Under the pieces are notes generated by a model that was given only the letters and a program-made list of their open reading frames with translations, was not told the origin of the DNA and searched no databases. A DNA stretch of 64,000 nucleotides. It comes from Alistipes sp. GTDB lineage: Bacteria > Bacteroidota > Bacteroidia > Bacteroidales > Rikenellaceae. The position numbers were made by a program, and so were the translations under genes. Positions 17,528 to 25,829 of the stretch are shown here, piece after piece. Position 1 is the stretch's first letter. Each line of letters begins with the position of its first letter. The DNA is taken from the NCBI GenBank assembly GCA_017536555.1, contig JAFXHE010000002.1, positions 1 through 64,000 of the forward strand, given 5' to 3'.

Positions 17528-17603
17528 GAGTTTAAGGAGTTTAGGGAGTTTAAGGAATTTAAGGAATTTAAGGAATTTAGGGAATTTAGGGAATTTAGGG
17601 AAA
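17528..17603. repeat. 9-bp minisatellite, about eight units
   Basis: Units of GGA(A/G)TTTA(A/G)G follow one another with only purine transitions between them, then the run ends at AAAGCCCTATC. The 9-bp period preserves the reading frame but no gene convincingly covers it. It lies about 100 bp upstream of the mscS promoter. Confidence 0.85.
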
Positions 17604-17647
17604 GCCCTATCATCACGAACTTCACTATCAAACCCTATCAAGCAACA

Positions 17648-17690
17648 AAAAAAACCGTGAACAGGCAGAAACTTCCCATTCACGGCTTTG
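17648..17690 (-). terminator. Terminator of kbl, distal copy
   Basis: On the minus strand the stem AGCCGTGAA... / ...TTCACGGTTT is followed by a run of eight T. It is the second member of a duplicated module (sequence 17674-17718 repeats at 17800-17845). Confidence 0.6.
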
Positions 17691-17765
17691 ATTGAAGAGT
17701 CAAAGATGACCCCTTATATAATAGATAATTTGTTGTTAGAAGGGGTTAGATTTGGCTATGACATG

Positions 17766-17813
17766 AAAAAGCCATGGATGGGTAGTACTTGACGTACGTC
17801 CCATTCATGGCTT
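17766..17813 (-). terminator. Terminator of kbl, proximal copy
   Basis: Minus-strand stem AAAGCCATGAATGGG / CCCATCCATGGCTTT (17799-17813 with 17768-17782), then TTTTT. It lies 39 nt past the kbl stop. Confidence 0.75.
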
Positions 17814-17851
17814 TGATTGAAGAGTCAAAGATAACCCCTTATAACATCAAA

Positions 17852-19039
17852 TTACTTGAGGACACCAAGATTCTTACCAACCTTCACAAATGCCTCAACG
17901 CAACGATCAAGCTGCTCGGTGGTATGACCTGCCGATACCTGAACACGAATACGAGCCTGACCCTTTGGTACTACGGGGTAGTAGAAGCCAGTAACAAATA
18001 CACCCTCCTTCTGCAACTCTGCTGCAAAGTCCTGTGAGAGCTTTGCATCGTAGAGCATAACAGCGCAGATAGCTGACTGTGTAGGCTTGATATCGAAGCC
18101 TGCAGCAATCATCTTGGTACGGAAGTGCTCAACATTGGCTACGAGCTGGTCGTGGAGCTTGTCGCTCTCCTCCAACATCTTGAACATCTCGATACTTGCA
18201 CCAACAACTGCGGGGGGCAATGAGTTAGAGAAGAGGTAGGGACGTGAACGCTGACGGAGCATATCAATAATCTCCTTGCGACCTGTTGTGAAGCCACCTA
18301 CTGCACCACCAAACGCCTTGCCGAGGGTACCTGTGAGGATATCTACCTTACCGCGCAAGTCGAAGAGCTCGGTGATACCGCGACCTGTCTTACCCAAGAC
18401 ACCTGCAGAGTGACACTCATCAACCATTACAAGTGCGTCGTACTTCTCTGCCAACTCGCAGATCTTATCCAGCGGAGCAGCATTACCATCCATAGAGAAT
18501 ACACCGTCAGTTACGATGATGCGGAAACGCTGTGCCTGTGCCTGCTTCAAGCACTCCTCAAGCTCTGCCATATCGGCATTAGCATAGCGGTAACGCTGTG
18601 CCTTGCAGAGGCGTACACCGTCGATGATAGAGGCGTGGTTCAAAGCATCAGAGATGATAGCATCCTCGGCAGTGAACAGAGGCTCGAAGACGCCACCATT
18701 AGCATCAAAACATGCAGCATAGAGGATTGTATCCTCTGTGCCGAAGTAGTCGGCGATAGCCTTCTCAAGCTCCTTGTGCATATCCTGACAGCCGCAGATG
18801 AAGCGTACTGAAGACATACCGAAGCCACGCTCATCCATAGCTCTCTTTGCTGCGTCGATAAGACGCTGATTGTCTGACAAACCGAGGTAGTTGTTGGCGC
18901 AGAAGTTCAACACGGGGCGATTAGCCACGTCGATCTCTGCACGCTGGGGTGACTCGATGATGCGCTCGGTCTTGTACAAGCCGGCAGCCTTAATCTCTGC
19001 CAACTCATTCTGCAAATGCTGCTGAAATTTTCCGTACAT
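17852..19039 (-). CDS. kbl: Glycine C-acetyltransferase (2-amino-3-ketobutyrate CoA ligase)
   Basis: A 395-residue alpha-oxoamine synthase. It has an N-terminal NYLGLSDN motif, HASIIDG, MVDECHSAGVLGKTGRG (Asp and His contacting PLP), and Schiff-base Lys near residue 239 in TGTLGKAFGG. The full-length identity pattern fits Kbl rather than the sphingolipid enzyme Spt, although the two are related folds present in Bacteroidetes. It cleaves 2-amino-3-ketobutyrate with CoA to glycine and acetyl-CoA in threonine degradation. Threonine dehydrogenase is not adjacent. The gene has its own promoter and double terminator. Confidence 0.9.
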   Translation of the reverse strand: MYGKFQQHLQNELAEIKAAGLYKTERIIESPQRAEIDVANRPVLNFCANNYLGLSDNQRLIDAAKRAMDERGFGMSSVRFICGCQDMHKELEKAIADYFGTEDTILYAACFDANGGVFEPLFTAEDAIISDALNHASIIDGVRLCKAQRYRYANADMAELEECLKQAQAQRFRIIVTDGVFSMDGNAAPLDKICELAEKYDALVMVDECHSAGVLGKTGRGITELFDLRGKVDILTGTLGKAFGGAVGGFTTGRKEIIDMLRQRSRPYLFSNSLPPAVVGASIEMFKMLEESDKLHDQLVANVEHFRTKMIAAGFDIKPTQSAICAVMLYDAKLSQDFAAELQKEGVFVTGFYYPVVPKGQARIRVQVSAGHTTEQLDRCVEAFVKVGKNLGVLK

Positions 19040-19146
19040 GATAGTTAAGTTTTAGTTATTGTTTGAGTAAATACCTTCTTTCGTCTGATAGCTGATGGCA
19101 CACCACACACACTCTACACACCGAGGCGTATAGCTACAATCTGTAG

Positions 19147-19178
19147 CAAAGTTACTATTTTTAGCTTATGTAGACAAA
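19147..19178 (-). promoter_or_regulatory. Promoter of kbl
   Basis: Minus strand TTTG (19178-19175), 20-nt spacer, TAACTTTG (19154-19147). Predicted start near 19140, leaving a leader of about 100 nt. Confidence 0.75.
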
Positions 19179-19280
19179 TTTTTTGATAACTTATTTTAGG
19201 TGGGGACGGAAATTTAGGGAGGTATAGGGTGAGAATTTAGCACGAGAGAGGGCGATAAGAGAGGTAGAGAGAGGGCGAAA

Positions 19281-19314
19281 TAGGGCGAAATAGGGAAAAC
19301 CCTATCTCGCCCTA
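19281..19314 (-). terminator. Strong hairpin downstream of pepD
   Basis: 15-bp stem with one mismatch (19281-19295 with 19300-19314; TAGGGCGAAATAGGG / CCCTATCTCGCCCTA) and a 4-nt loop, lying 18 nt behind the pepD stop. There is no T-run. The same AGGGCGA(G/A)ATA word is repeated at 17496-17516 and 19271-19290. Confidence 0.55.
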
Positions 19315-19332
19315 TAAAGCCTTAAATCAGCT

Positions 19333-20787
19333 CTACTCGAGAACCTTGAGTAGCTCTACGAGCAGCTTCCAGAACTTGTCAACGGTGCTAATCTCAAGAC
19401 GCTCATCGGGTGAGTGTACGCCGCGGAGCGTAGGTCCAAATGACACCATCTCAAGGTGCGGGTACTTCTCAAGGAAGAGACCACACTCCAGACCCGCGTG
19501 GATAGCTCGCACCTTCGGCTCGGTGGCAAAGAGGTTGCGGTAGCACTCAACGCTGGTCTTGAGCAACTTTGAATCGGGGTTAGGCGACCAGCCTGGATAG
19601 CCGTCAGAGTGCTCTACATCACAGCCAGCGAGGAAGAATACCGACTCGATGGTCTGTGCTGCATAGAGCTTCGCGCTCTCGACAGATGAACGCTGCGACG
19701 TGGTGATGACAACCTGCTTGGCACTCTCATCAAATTTCACAGATGCGAGGTTAGACGAGGTCTCAACAAGACCTGGTACTGCAAATGACATTGCGAGGAC
19801 ACCATTGGGCAGACCGACGATGGTGATAAGTAGCGCGCAGAGGTCGTCATAAGCCATAACAGCAGCAGGCGCAGTAGCATCGCTCACCGAGAAACGCATA
19901 CGAGGCTCGGTGTGACGGAACTCCTCCTTAAGTGACTCGCCAAACTCCAAGTAACGCTCCACAAAGTCTGCCTTCGACTCGGCGGGAACACCCACAATGG
20001 CATACGCCTCGCGCGGTATAGCGTTACGCAAGTTACCGCCATCAATACGCTCAACAGCAATCTTGAATGTGTCGCACGCATTGTAGAGGAAGCGTGCAAG
20101 AAGTTTATTAGAGTTGGCACGACCCTTGTCGATATCATCGCCAGAGTGACCACCAAGCAGGTCGCCCACCTCCAAACGCACAAACGCATAGCCCTCGGGT
20201 GTCTCCTCGGTGTCGTAGTCCATACGTGCCACAGTGTCAATACCACCAGCACAGCCGATGAAGATCTCGCCCTCGTCCTCCGAGTCAAGATTTATAAGGT
20301 ATTTGCCTGTGAGCATACCCTCGCCAAGACCAAATGCACCTGTGAGTCCCGTCTCCTCGTCGACAGTGAACAACGCCTCAATAGCTGGATGCTCAAGCTC
20401 CTCGTCGAGCAACACAGCCAGGGCTGCCGCCATACCGATACCGCAGTCAGCACCAAGCGTAGTGCCCTTTGCCTTGACCCACTCGCCGTCAATATATGTC
20501 TGTATGGGGTCATTGTCGAAGTCGAACTCAACGTCAGAGTTCTTCTCGCACACCATATCCATATGCGACTGGAGTATGACTGCAGGGCGACCCTCAAAGC
20601 CAGCGGTGGCAGGCTTGCGCATAACAACATTACCTGTGGCATCGGTTTGGTAGTCGATACCGTGCTTCTTGGCAAATGCCTGAAGCCACTCTATAATTTT
20701 ACCCTCACGCTTCGACGGACGGGGTACACGTGTGATGTCGTCGAACTGCTCCCAAATAAGTTTAGGCTGTAAATCTCTGATTGTCAT
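19333..20787 (-). CDS. pepD: Aminoacyl-histidine dipeptidase (M20 metallopeptidase)
   Basis: A 484-residue cytosolic dinuclear-zinc peptidase of the PepD/carnosinase type. Metal and catalytic residues are visible in LQSHMDMVCEK, TLGADCGIGMA, DEETGLTGA and the C-terminal IHAGLECG. A lid/dimerisation domain separates the two catalytic halves (GGHSGDDIDKGRANSNK). It hydrolyses Xaa-His and other dipeptides. It begins 49 nt after the batB stop on the same strand and may be read through from the Bat operon. Confidence 0.93.
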   Translation of the reverse strand: MTIRDLQPKLIWEQFDDITRVPRPSKREGKIIEWLQAFAKKHGIDYQTDATGNVVMRKPATAGFEGRPAVILQSHMDMVCEKNSDVEFDFDNDPIQTYIDGEWVKAKGTTLGADCGIGMAAALAVLLDEELEHPAIEALFTVDEETGLTGAFGLGEGMLTGKYLINLDSEDEGEIFIGCAGGIDTVARMDYDTEETPEGYAFVRLEVGDLLGGHSGDDIDKGRANSNKLLARFLYNACDTFKIAVERIDGGNLRNAIPREAYAIVGVPAESKADFVERYLEFGESLKEEFRHTEPRMRFSVSDATAPAAVMAYDDLCALLITIVGLPNGVLAMSFAVPGLVETSSNLASVKFDESAKQVVITTSQRSSVESAKLYAAQTIESVFFLAGCDVEHSDGYPGWSPNPDSKLLKTSVECYRNLFATEPKVRAIHAGLECGLFLEKYPHLEMVSFGPTLRGVHSPDERLEISTVDKFWKLLVELLKVLE

Positions 20788-20836
20788 AGTATTTATCTAT
20801 ATTTAGTTAATAGTTTATGTTGTTGGTTGTTAATAA

Positions 20837-21904
20837 TTAGCGTTGTGTGGGGGATGTGGGGGTGGTGTCGCGCTCAAAGAGCTTGATGCCTGCCAGCAGC
20901 GGGTTGCGGCGCGACAGCACCAACATCTCGACCAAGAGTAGCACTATTGCCGCAGCAACAAACCACTGATACTCCTCATCATACTCCTCAAAGGTGCGCT
21001 CCTTGAACTGCGACTCCTCGATGCTATCCAACTTGGCGATGATGCCCTCAAGACCGAAGTCCTCGTTACGCGAGCGGGTGTATATGCCATTTGTGGTCTG
21101 GGCTATCTGCTGCAATAGTGGCTCGTTAAGCTTTGTGAGCACCATCTTGCCATTCTCATCTTCTATGGTCTCACCATTAATCTCAAGGATAACACCTTCG
21201 GGCGTTCCTATGCCAATAGCACACACAGTGATACCCTCGGCAGCGGCGGCCTCCGCAGCTGCAAGAGCACCCTCGTCGTGATCCTCACCGTCGGTGATGA
21301 GGATGACAACACGGCTACGATTATTCTGCGTGCTACTTGAGAATGAGAGTGTGGCAAGCTCAAGTGCTGCACCTACGTCGGTACCTTGATTAGCGATTAG
21401 CGCGGGCGATAATGCCCTAACCTTGGCTTGTGCCATCTTCTTGTCCGAGGTTATAGGCAGCACTACCTCCGCCTCACCTGCAAAGGCAACGATACCAATT
21501 CTATCCTCCTTGATACCCTCGATAAGGCGCGATATGGCGTAGCGCGTGCGCTCCATACGACTGGGCTTGACATCCTCGGCAAGCATAGAGCGTGACACAT
21601 CCACAGCGAGGACAATCTCGCGTCCCACACTCTCCACAGAGCGCAACTTCGAGCCTGTGCGCGGACGTGCCGCAGCAAGCGACAGCATAACGAGTGCGCA
21701 GGCAAAGAGTGCGACCTTTACCCAACCACGTGCAACCGACCTCTCGGGCATAAGCTCACGCAAGGTAGCCTCGCAACCAAAACGGCGCAGCTTGCGACGA
21801 CGCACAAAGAGCATTAGGGCGTATACAACGACCACAGCTACCGCCACAACGATAAGAAGCAGGTAGCGCGGTGCACCAAATTCAAATATATTAATATCTG
21901 TCAT
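20837..21904 (-). CDS. batB: BatB-like von Willebrand factor A membrane protein
   Basis: A 355-residue protein with an N-terminal membrane anchor (two segments before residue 85), a VWA domain with MIDAS motif DVSRSMLAED near residue 100 and TDGEDHDEG, and a C-terminal membrane helix (WFVAAAIVLLLVEMLVL). BatA/BatB form paired periplasmic VWA platforms in Bacteroidetes aerotolerance operons. It lies 21 nt behind batA. Confidence 0.85.
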   Translation of the reverse strand: MTDINIFEFGAPRYLLLIVVAVAVVVVYALMLFVRRRKLRRFGCEATLRELMPERSVARGWVKVALFACALVMLSLAAARPRTGSKLRSVESVGREIVLAVDVSRSMLAEDVKPSRMERTRYAISRLIEGIKEDRIGIVAFAGEAEVVLPITSDKKMAQAKVRALSPALIANQGTDVGAALELATLSFSSSTQNNRSRVVILITDGEDHDEGALAAAEAAAAEGITVCAIGIGTPEGVILEINGETIEDENGKMVLTKLNEPLLQQIAQTTNGIYTRSRNEDFGLEGIIAKLDSIEESQFKERTFEEYDEEYQWFVAAAIVLLLVEMLVLSRRNPLLAGIKLFERDTTPTSPTQR

Positions 21905-21925
21905 AACACATTCAGTATTATCGGG

Positions 21926-22906
21926 TTACGGTATGCGATTAAGCACCACATAGCGTACTAAAAACTCCGCAACAAGAAGCGCAAAGGCGACAAGCAACCA
22001 CCCGAGGAACAGCTCCTCGTAGAGGGTATATTCGGTGACCTGTACCTCGCTCTTCTCAAGGGTGTTTATCTGGTCGTATATCTCGGCGAGGGCGTTGTTA
22101 TTCTCGGCACGGAAGTACTCGCCACCCGTTGTCGAGGCGATGTCGCGCAACAGCTCCTCATCTATCTCCACCTCTGCCATAACGGTAGTCATATTACCAA
22201 AGATATCTTGTGCTGGATAGGGTGCCGTGCCACGACGACCTACACCAATGGTATATACCTTTATGCCCAACTCGGCGGCTATCTCGGCTGCCATATGGGG
22301 AGATATCTGTCCTCGGTTGTTCACACCATCGGTGAGCAGTATGACCACCTTCGACTTTGCACCACTCTCACGCAGGCGGTTAATGGCAGTACCCAAGCCG
22401 TTGCCTATGGCTGTACCATCGTCGATGACACCACTGCGCAGGCGCGAGAGCATAGTCTGCACCGTAGCCTGATCGGACGTAAGCGGGCACTGCGTATATG
22501 CCTCGCCCGCAAAGGCAACAACAGAGAGTCGGTCACCTGTGCGGTCAGCAACAAACTCCGAGGCTATCTGCTTGGCGGCAGTGAGGCGGTCGGGCTGGAA
22601 ATCGCGGGCAAGCATAGAGCCAGAGATATCCATAGAGAGCACTATGTCGATACCCTCGCACGTAACATCACGCGAGACGTGCTCGTTGACAGGGCGCGCC
22701 AATGCCACGATAAGCGCGCCAAGAGCCATAAGGCGCAACACCACAGGCAGATGGCGTAGCCAATAACGCAACGTGCGCGGAGGTCGCCTCGTGCCAAGCG
22801 TAGAGACTGTGAGCGACGGCTCACGTCGTCCAACGTAGATATAGTATGCTGCGACAAGCGGGATAATCACCGCACACCACAGTAGTTCACTATTTAGAAA
22901 GTTCAT
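21926..22906 (-). CDS. batA: BatA-like von Willebrand factor A membrane protein
   Basis: A 326-residue protein with two N-terminal hydrophobic segments (LLWCAVIIPLVAAYYIYV and LRLMALGALIVALARP). The VWA domain has MIDAS DISGSMLARD and TDGVNNRGQ and is followed by a C-terminal membrane helix. It is a paralogue of the next gene, and the pair is the core of the Bat system. It starts 3 nt after the stop of the TPR gene, indicating translational coupling. Confidence 0.87.
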   Translation of the reverse strand: MNFLNSELLWCAVIIPLVAAYYIYVGRREPSLTVSTLGTRRPPRTLRYWLRHLPVVLRLMALGALIVALARPVNEHVSRDVTCEGIDIVLSMDISGSMLARDFQPDRLTAAKQIASEFVADRTGDRLSVVAFAGEAYTQCPLTSDQATVQTMLSRLRSGVIDDGTAIGNGLGTAINRLRESGAKSKVVILLTDGVNNRGQISPHMAAEIAAELGIKVYTIGVGRRGTAPYPAQDIFGNMTTVMAEVEIDEELLRDIASTTGGEYFRAENNNALAEIYDQINTLEKSEVQVTEYTLYEELFLGWLLVAFALLVAEFLVRYVVLNRIP

Positions 22907-22909
22907 ACG

Positions 22910-23812
22910 TTACCAATTTTTCTTTCCTGGTATAACCAACACCTTCTCGCCCTCCTTGAGCTTATCCTGCGTCTTGTCCTCCTCCGCCTGTATAGCGTCG
23001 AGCATACGCTCCTGCTCCTCGCGGCTTATGCCCTGTGGCGGTGGTGCCTGACCTTCACGCTCGTCGTCACCCTCATTAGGCTGCTCGTTGGGGTTATTGG
23101 GGTCGTTCTCCTGCTGCTGGTTCTTATCCTGCTGCTTATCGTCCTGACCCTTGTTATCTTGTTGCTGGTCTTGATTTTTATTCTGGTCGTTCTGCTGCTC
23201 GTTGTTTTGGTTCTGCTGCTCGTCCTGCTGCTGGTCTTGCTGCTGGTCGTTCTGACCTCCGCCGCCACCATCACCCTGCTGTTGTTGGTCTTGGTTTTGC
23301 TGGTCTTGCTGCTGCTGTTGATGACGTTTCTGGTCGACGATACGCTTTGTGAGCACGTAGTTATGCTTGGTCTCACGGTCATCGGGATTGAGTAACAACG
23401 ACTCGCGGAAGGAGTTGAGTGCCGCCTCATAGCGTTGCTGCGTGAAGAGGCTCTCACCAAGATTGCGCAGGGTCTCTGCACGCTGAACTGTAGTGAGCAA
23501 CGTATCACGCGCTATGTACTCAAAGTACTCGTTTGCGACCTCCCATTTCAGCGTGGAGTCGGCAGGCGACGTGAGTTTGAGGTGGTGGTAGGCGTTAGCA
23601 CGGTTGTATGCCGCCTCGTAGCTCGTGGAGTCGCACTCTAAAGCCTCATTATAGCGATTGAGCGCGGTGCGGTAGTTGCGACGCTCAAACTGTGTGTTGC
23701 CCTCACGCACAAGGGCACGCTCTGGGAGATACTGCGCAACAGCACCCTCTCCCGATACAAGCAACACGACAACAGCCAATAGGCGTAATATATGTTTAGA
23801 CAGTGCTCTCAT
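22910..23812 (-). CDS. batC: BatC-like TPR protein with Gln/Asn/Asp-rich region
   Basis: A 300-residue exported protein: signal peptide ending AVAQ, then TPR repeats (about residues 30-140; ALNRYNEALECDSTSYEAAYNRANAYHHL, ALNSFRESLLLNPDDRE). A low-complexity Gln/Asn/Asp stretch of about 90 residues (~150-245) follows, and then a conserved tail, GISREEQERMLDAIQAEEDKTQDKLK. That tail and the TPRs mark it as BatC-like. Usually BatC is encoded behind batB; here it precedes batA. Its start overlaps the preceding stop by one base. Confidence 0.82.
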   Translation of the reverse strand: MRALSKHILRLLAVVVLLVSGEGAVAQYLPERALVREGNTQFERRNYRTALNRYNEALECDSTSYEAAYNRANAYHHLKLTSPADSTLKWEVANEYFEYIARDTLLTTVQRAETLRNLGESLFTQQRYEAALNSFRESLLLNPDDRETKHNYVLTKRIVDQKRHQQQQQDQQNQDQQQQGDGGGGGQNDQQQDQQQDEQQNQNNEQQNDQNKNQDQQQDNKGQDDKQQDKNQQQENDPNNPNEQPNEGDDEREGQAPPPQGISREEQERMLDAIQAEEDKTQDKLKEGEKVLVIPGKKNW

Positions 23813-24948
23813 CAGTCGTTAATCTTCGTTTCGATGGTTATCTCGCCCTTGCCCGAGCTCTCTGCATCGGTCACAGGCTTGGTGTTCTCTACAAAGTAGT
23901 AGGCACGCGTATAGCACGCCTCATTCTCCTCGCCGTCGGGCTGTGCCTTTGCAAACTTCACCATATCGGCGGTGCGCAGCACTGCAACAAGCTCCATACG
24001 GCTATCACGTGGTATGTCGACATCCGCAAGTGCCGCGATAATCTCGTCTGTGGTCATCTCAAGTGCACCCACACCCCAACGCTCCGAGATATATACACGC
24101 AGAATCTGTGTCAGCGAGGTGTAGTACTGCTTGAACTTACCATTCTGCCACAACTTGCGGTGGCTCAATGCCACGAGGGCTTTGTTGGCAACGATGTGAG
24201 CAGGTATCTTCGGCTGGGGCTTGACACGCTCTGCACGACGGGCTATATAGCGTGCAAGAAGCACCACACAGAGCCAGACAAGGAGTGCCACGACAACAGC
24301 GATGATAGTGCCGTAGATGACATAGTCTTGTATCTCCTTAAAGACAAAAGGCAAATCTTTCTGCGTGGTGATACCCTCTGTGCGGAGGTAGTGCATAGCC
24401 TTCAGCGAGTCGACCTTCACGCCCTGCATAGGGTCGGCAACAAGGAAACTCGTGGTGTCATACAGCTCGTAGCGTGCGACGTGCAGCGTGGCGGTGTCGC
24501 CGCCATAGAGCGTATCGGGCAGGTCACGGTTTTTGGCAAAATAGAGTATCGCGGGACGCAGGTGCATATCTCCCGTCTCCATAGCTGCAAGGCGGTAGCG
24601 TTTGCGCAGATACAAGCGACGCCCCTCAACCTTGAGCGTGTCGATGGGATAGTTCTCAACAAGCTCGAAGAGGTCGTCGTCGTACTCCTCGAATGTGGAC
24701 ATCTCTGCCTTGCGTGCGTTAAGTTGCGACTGCTGCTCACGGGTGAGCATATCGCCAAAGGCGGGCACGCCAATCTCCGTGGCACGATCCTTCTCTATGG
24801 TGAGGATGTATTCAAATTGGTCGCCTATCTCAACGCTGTCCGTGGAGAAGTGTCCCGCAACAACAGGCTCATCGGCACGTAGCATCGTTACGGTAGCAAG
24901 CATAGCCACAGTAAGCAATAGAAGGCGTATGGTGTGTAACACTCTCAT
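23812..24948 (-). CDS. Bat-operon membrane protein, DUF4381-like
   Basis: A 378-residue exported membrane protein: signal peptide ending RADE, a beta-rich periplasmic region (residues ~25-195), one membrane helix (YVIYGTIIAVVVALLVWLCVVLLARYI) and a cytoplasmic tail (LWQNGKFKQYYTSLTQILRVYISERWGVGALEMTTDEI). The tail is characteristic of the small DUF4381-type proteins found between the DUF58 gene and batA. It probably links the MoxR ATPase to the VWA proteins. It overlaps the DUF58 gene by 4 nt. Confidence 0.75.
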   Translation of the reverse strand: MRVLHTIRLLLLTVAMLATVTMLRADEPVVAGHFSTDSVEIGDQFEYILTIEKDRATEIGVPAFGDMLTREQQSQLNARKAEMSTFEEYDDDLFELVENYPIDTLKVEGRRLYLRKRYRLAAMETGDMHLRPAILYFAKNRDLPDTLYGGDTATLHVARYELYDTTSFLVADPMQGVKVDSLKAMHYLRTEGITTQKDLPFVFKEIQDYVIYGTIIAVVVALLVWLCVVLLARYIARRAERVKPQPKIPAHIVANKALVALSHRKLWQNGKFKQYYTSLTQILRVYISERWGVGALEMTTDEIIAALADVDIPRDSRMELVAVLRTADMVKFAKAQPDGEENEACYTRAYYFVENTKPVTDAESSGKGEITIETKIND

Positions 24949-25829
24949 CGCTGCTTGAACATCTTTATAAGTTCTACAACATAGTCCTGGTCGGTGGCAA
25001 CCTCGGCGATGTCTATGCGGTTGTAGCGCAATAGGTCGCGCATAGCTCCACAGCGTGACTCATACTCATCACTCCAGAACTTGCGCACGCGGCGTGACGA
25101 GGTGTCGAGCCACTCTCGTTTACCCGTCTCCGAATCGCGCATCTCGACAATGCCCACATCTGGGAGCTTTGCTTCGCGCTCGTCGAAGACACGTATCGCC
25201 ATAATATCGTGGCGCGACGTGGCAATCTTCAGTGCGTCCTCGAGCTTGGCACCATCAGCGGGGTTGTTTATAAGGTCGGAGAGCAGGAAGCACGTAGCAC
25301 GTTTCTTGCTGACACCCACCAAGTAGCGCATAGCCTCCGAGATTGCAGTACCACTGCCCGTAGGCTCGTAGCCCACAAGCTCGCGTATGATGGCGAGGAT
25401 GTGGCTGCGCCCCTTCTTCGGAGGTATGAACTTCTCGACACGGTCAGAGAAGAGTATGCAGCCCACCTTATCGTTATTCTTGGCTGCCGAGAAGGCGAGG
25501 GTCGCGGCAATCTCGTTGATAATGTTCTTCTTGGTGTACTCCTTGCTACCAAACAGGCGCGACGGCGACACGTCGACAAGCAGCATCATTGTAAGTTCGC
25601 GCTCCTCCTCGTAGACCTTGACGTGGGTGCGCTCCGAGCGTGCTGTGACATTCCAGTCAATGTCGCGCACATCGTCGCCAACACGATACTCCCTGACCTC
25701 GGCAAACGACATACCGCGACCACGAAAAGCCGTGTGGTACTTGCCCGCAAATATCTCATCGGACAAACCACGCGTCTTTATCTCAATCTTGCGCACGCGG
25801 CGAATGATATCGTTCTCGGTAAGGTGCAT
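24945..25829 (-). CDS. DUF58 domain protein of the MoxR/Bat system
   Basis: A 294-residue cytosolic protein with the DUF58 signature GRGMSFAEVREYRVGDDVRDIDWNVTARS followed by a VWA-like fold (LLVDVSPSRLFG). DUF58 proteins are constant partners of MoxR ATPases and are thought to act as adaptors. It overlaps both neighbours (4 nt with the downstream gene, 1 nt with moxR). Confidence 0.88.
   Translation of the reverse strand: MHLTENDIIRRVRKIEIKTRGLSDEIFAGKYHTAFRGRGMSFAEVREYRVGDDVRDIDWNVTARSERTHVKVYEEERELTMMLLVDVSPSRLFGSKEYTKKNIINEIAATLAFSAAKNNDKVGCILFSDRVEKFIPPKKGRSHILAIIRELVGYEPTGSGTAISEAMRYLVGVSKKRATCFLLSDLINNPADGAKLEDALKIATSRHDIMAIRVFDEREAKLPDVGIVEMRDSETGKREWLDTSSRRVRKFWSDEYESRCGAMRDLLRYNRIDIAEVATDQDYVVELIKMFKQR

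Larger units (their letters stand above)
17401..17851. other. Intergenic region with minisatellite, promoter and twin terminators
   Basis: 451 nt between mscS and kbl. It holds the mscS promoter, a 9-bp minisatellite (17528-17603), a short GGGCGAGATA repeat (17496-17516) and two copies of a ~45-bp terminator module 126 bp apart. No gene is seen. Confidence 0.7.

Noticed and set aside
17401-17631. N-terminal extension of the MscS-type protein with Asn-Ser-Leu repeats
   Set aside because: It is translated minisatellite DNA upstream of a -7 box; the signal peptide begins at 17400.
23803-24882. 359-codon plus-strand frame opposite the Bat membrane protein
   Set aside because: Its composition (Cys-, Leu- and His-rich, no domain) is that of a reversed coding strand; the minus frame has a signal peptide and membrane helix and overlaps its neighbours as in an operon.
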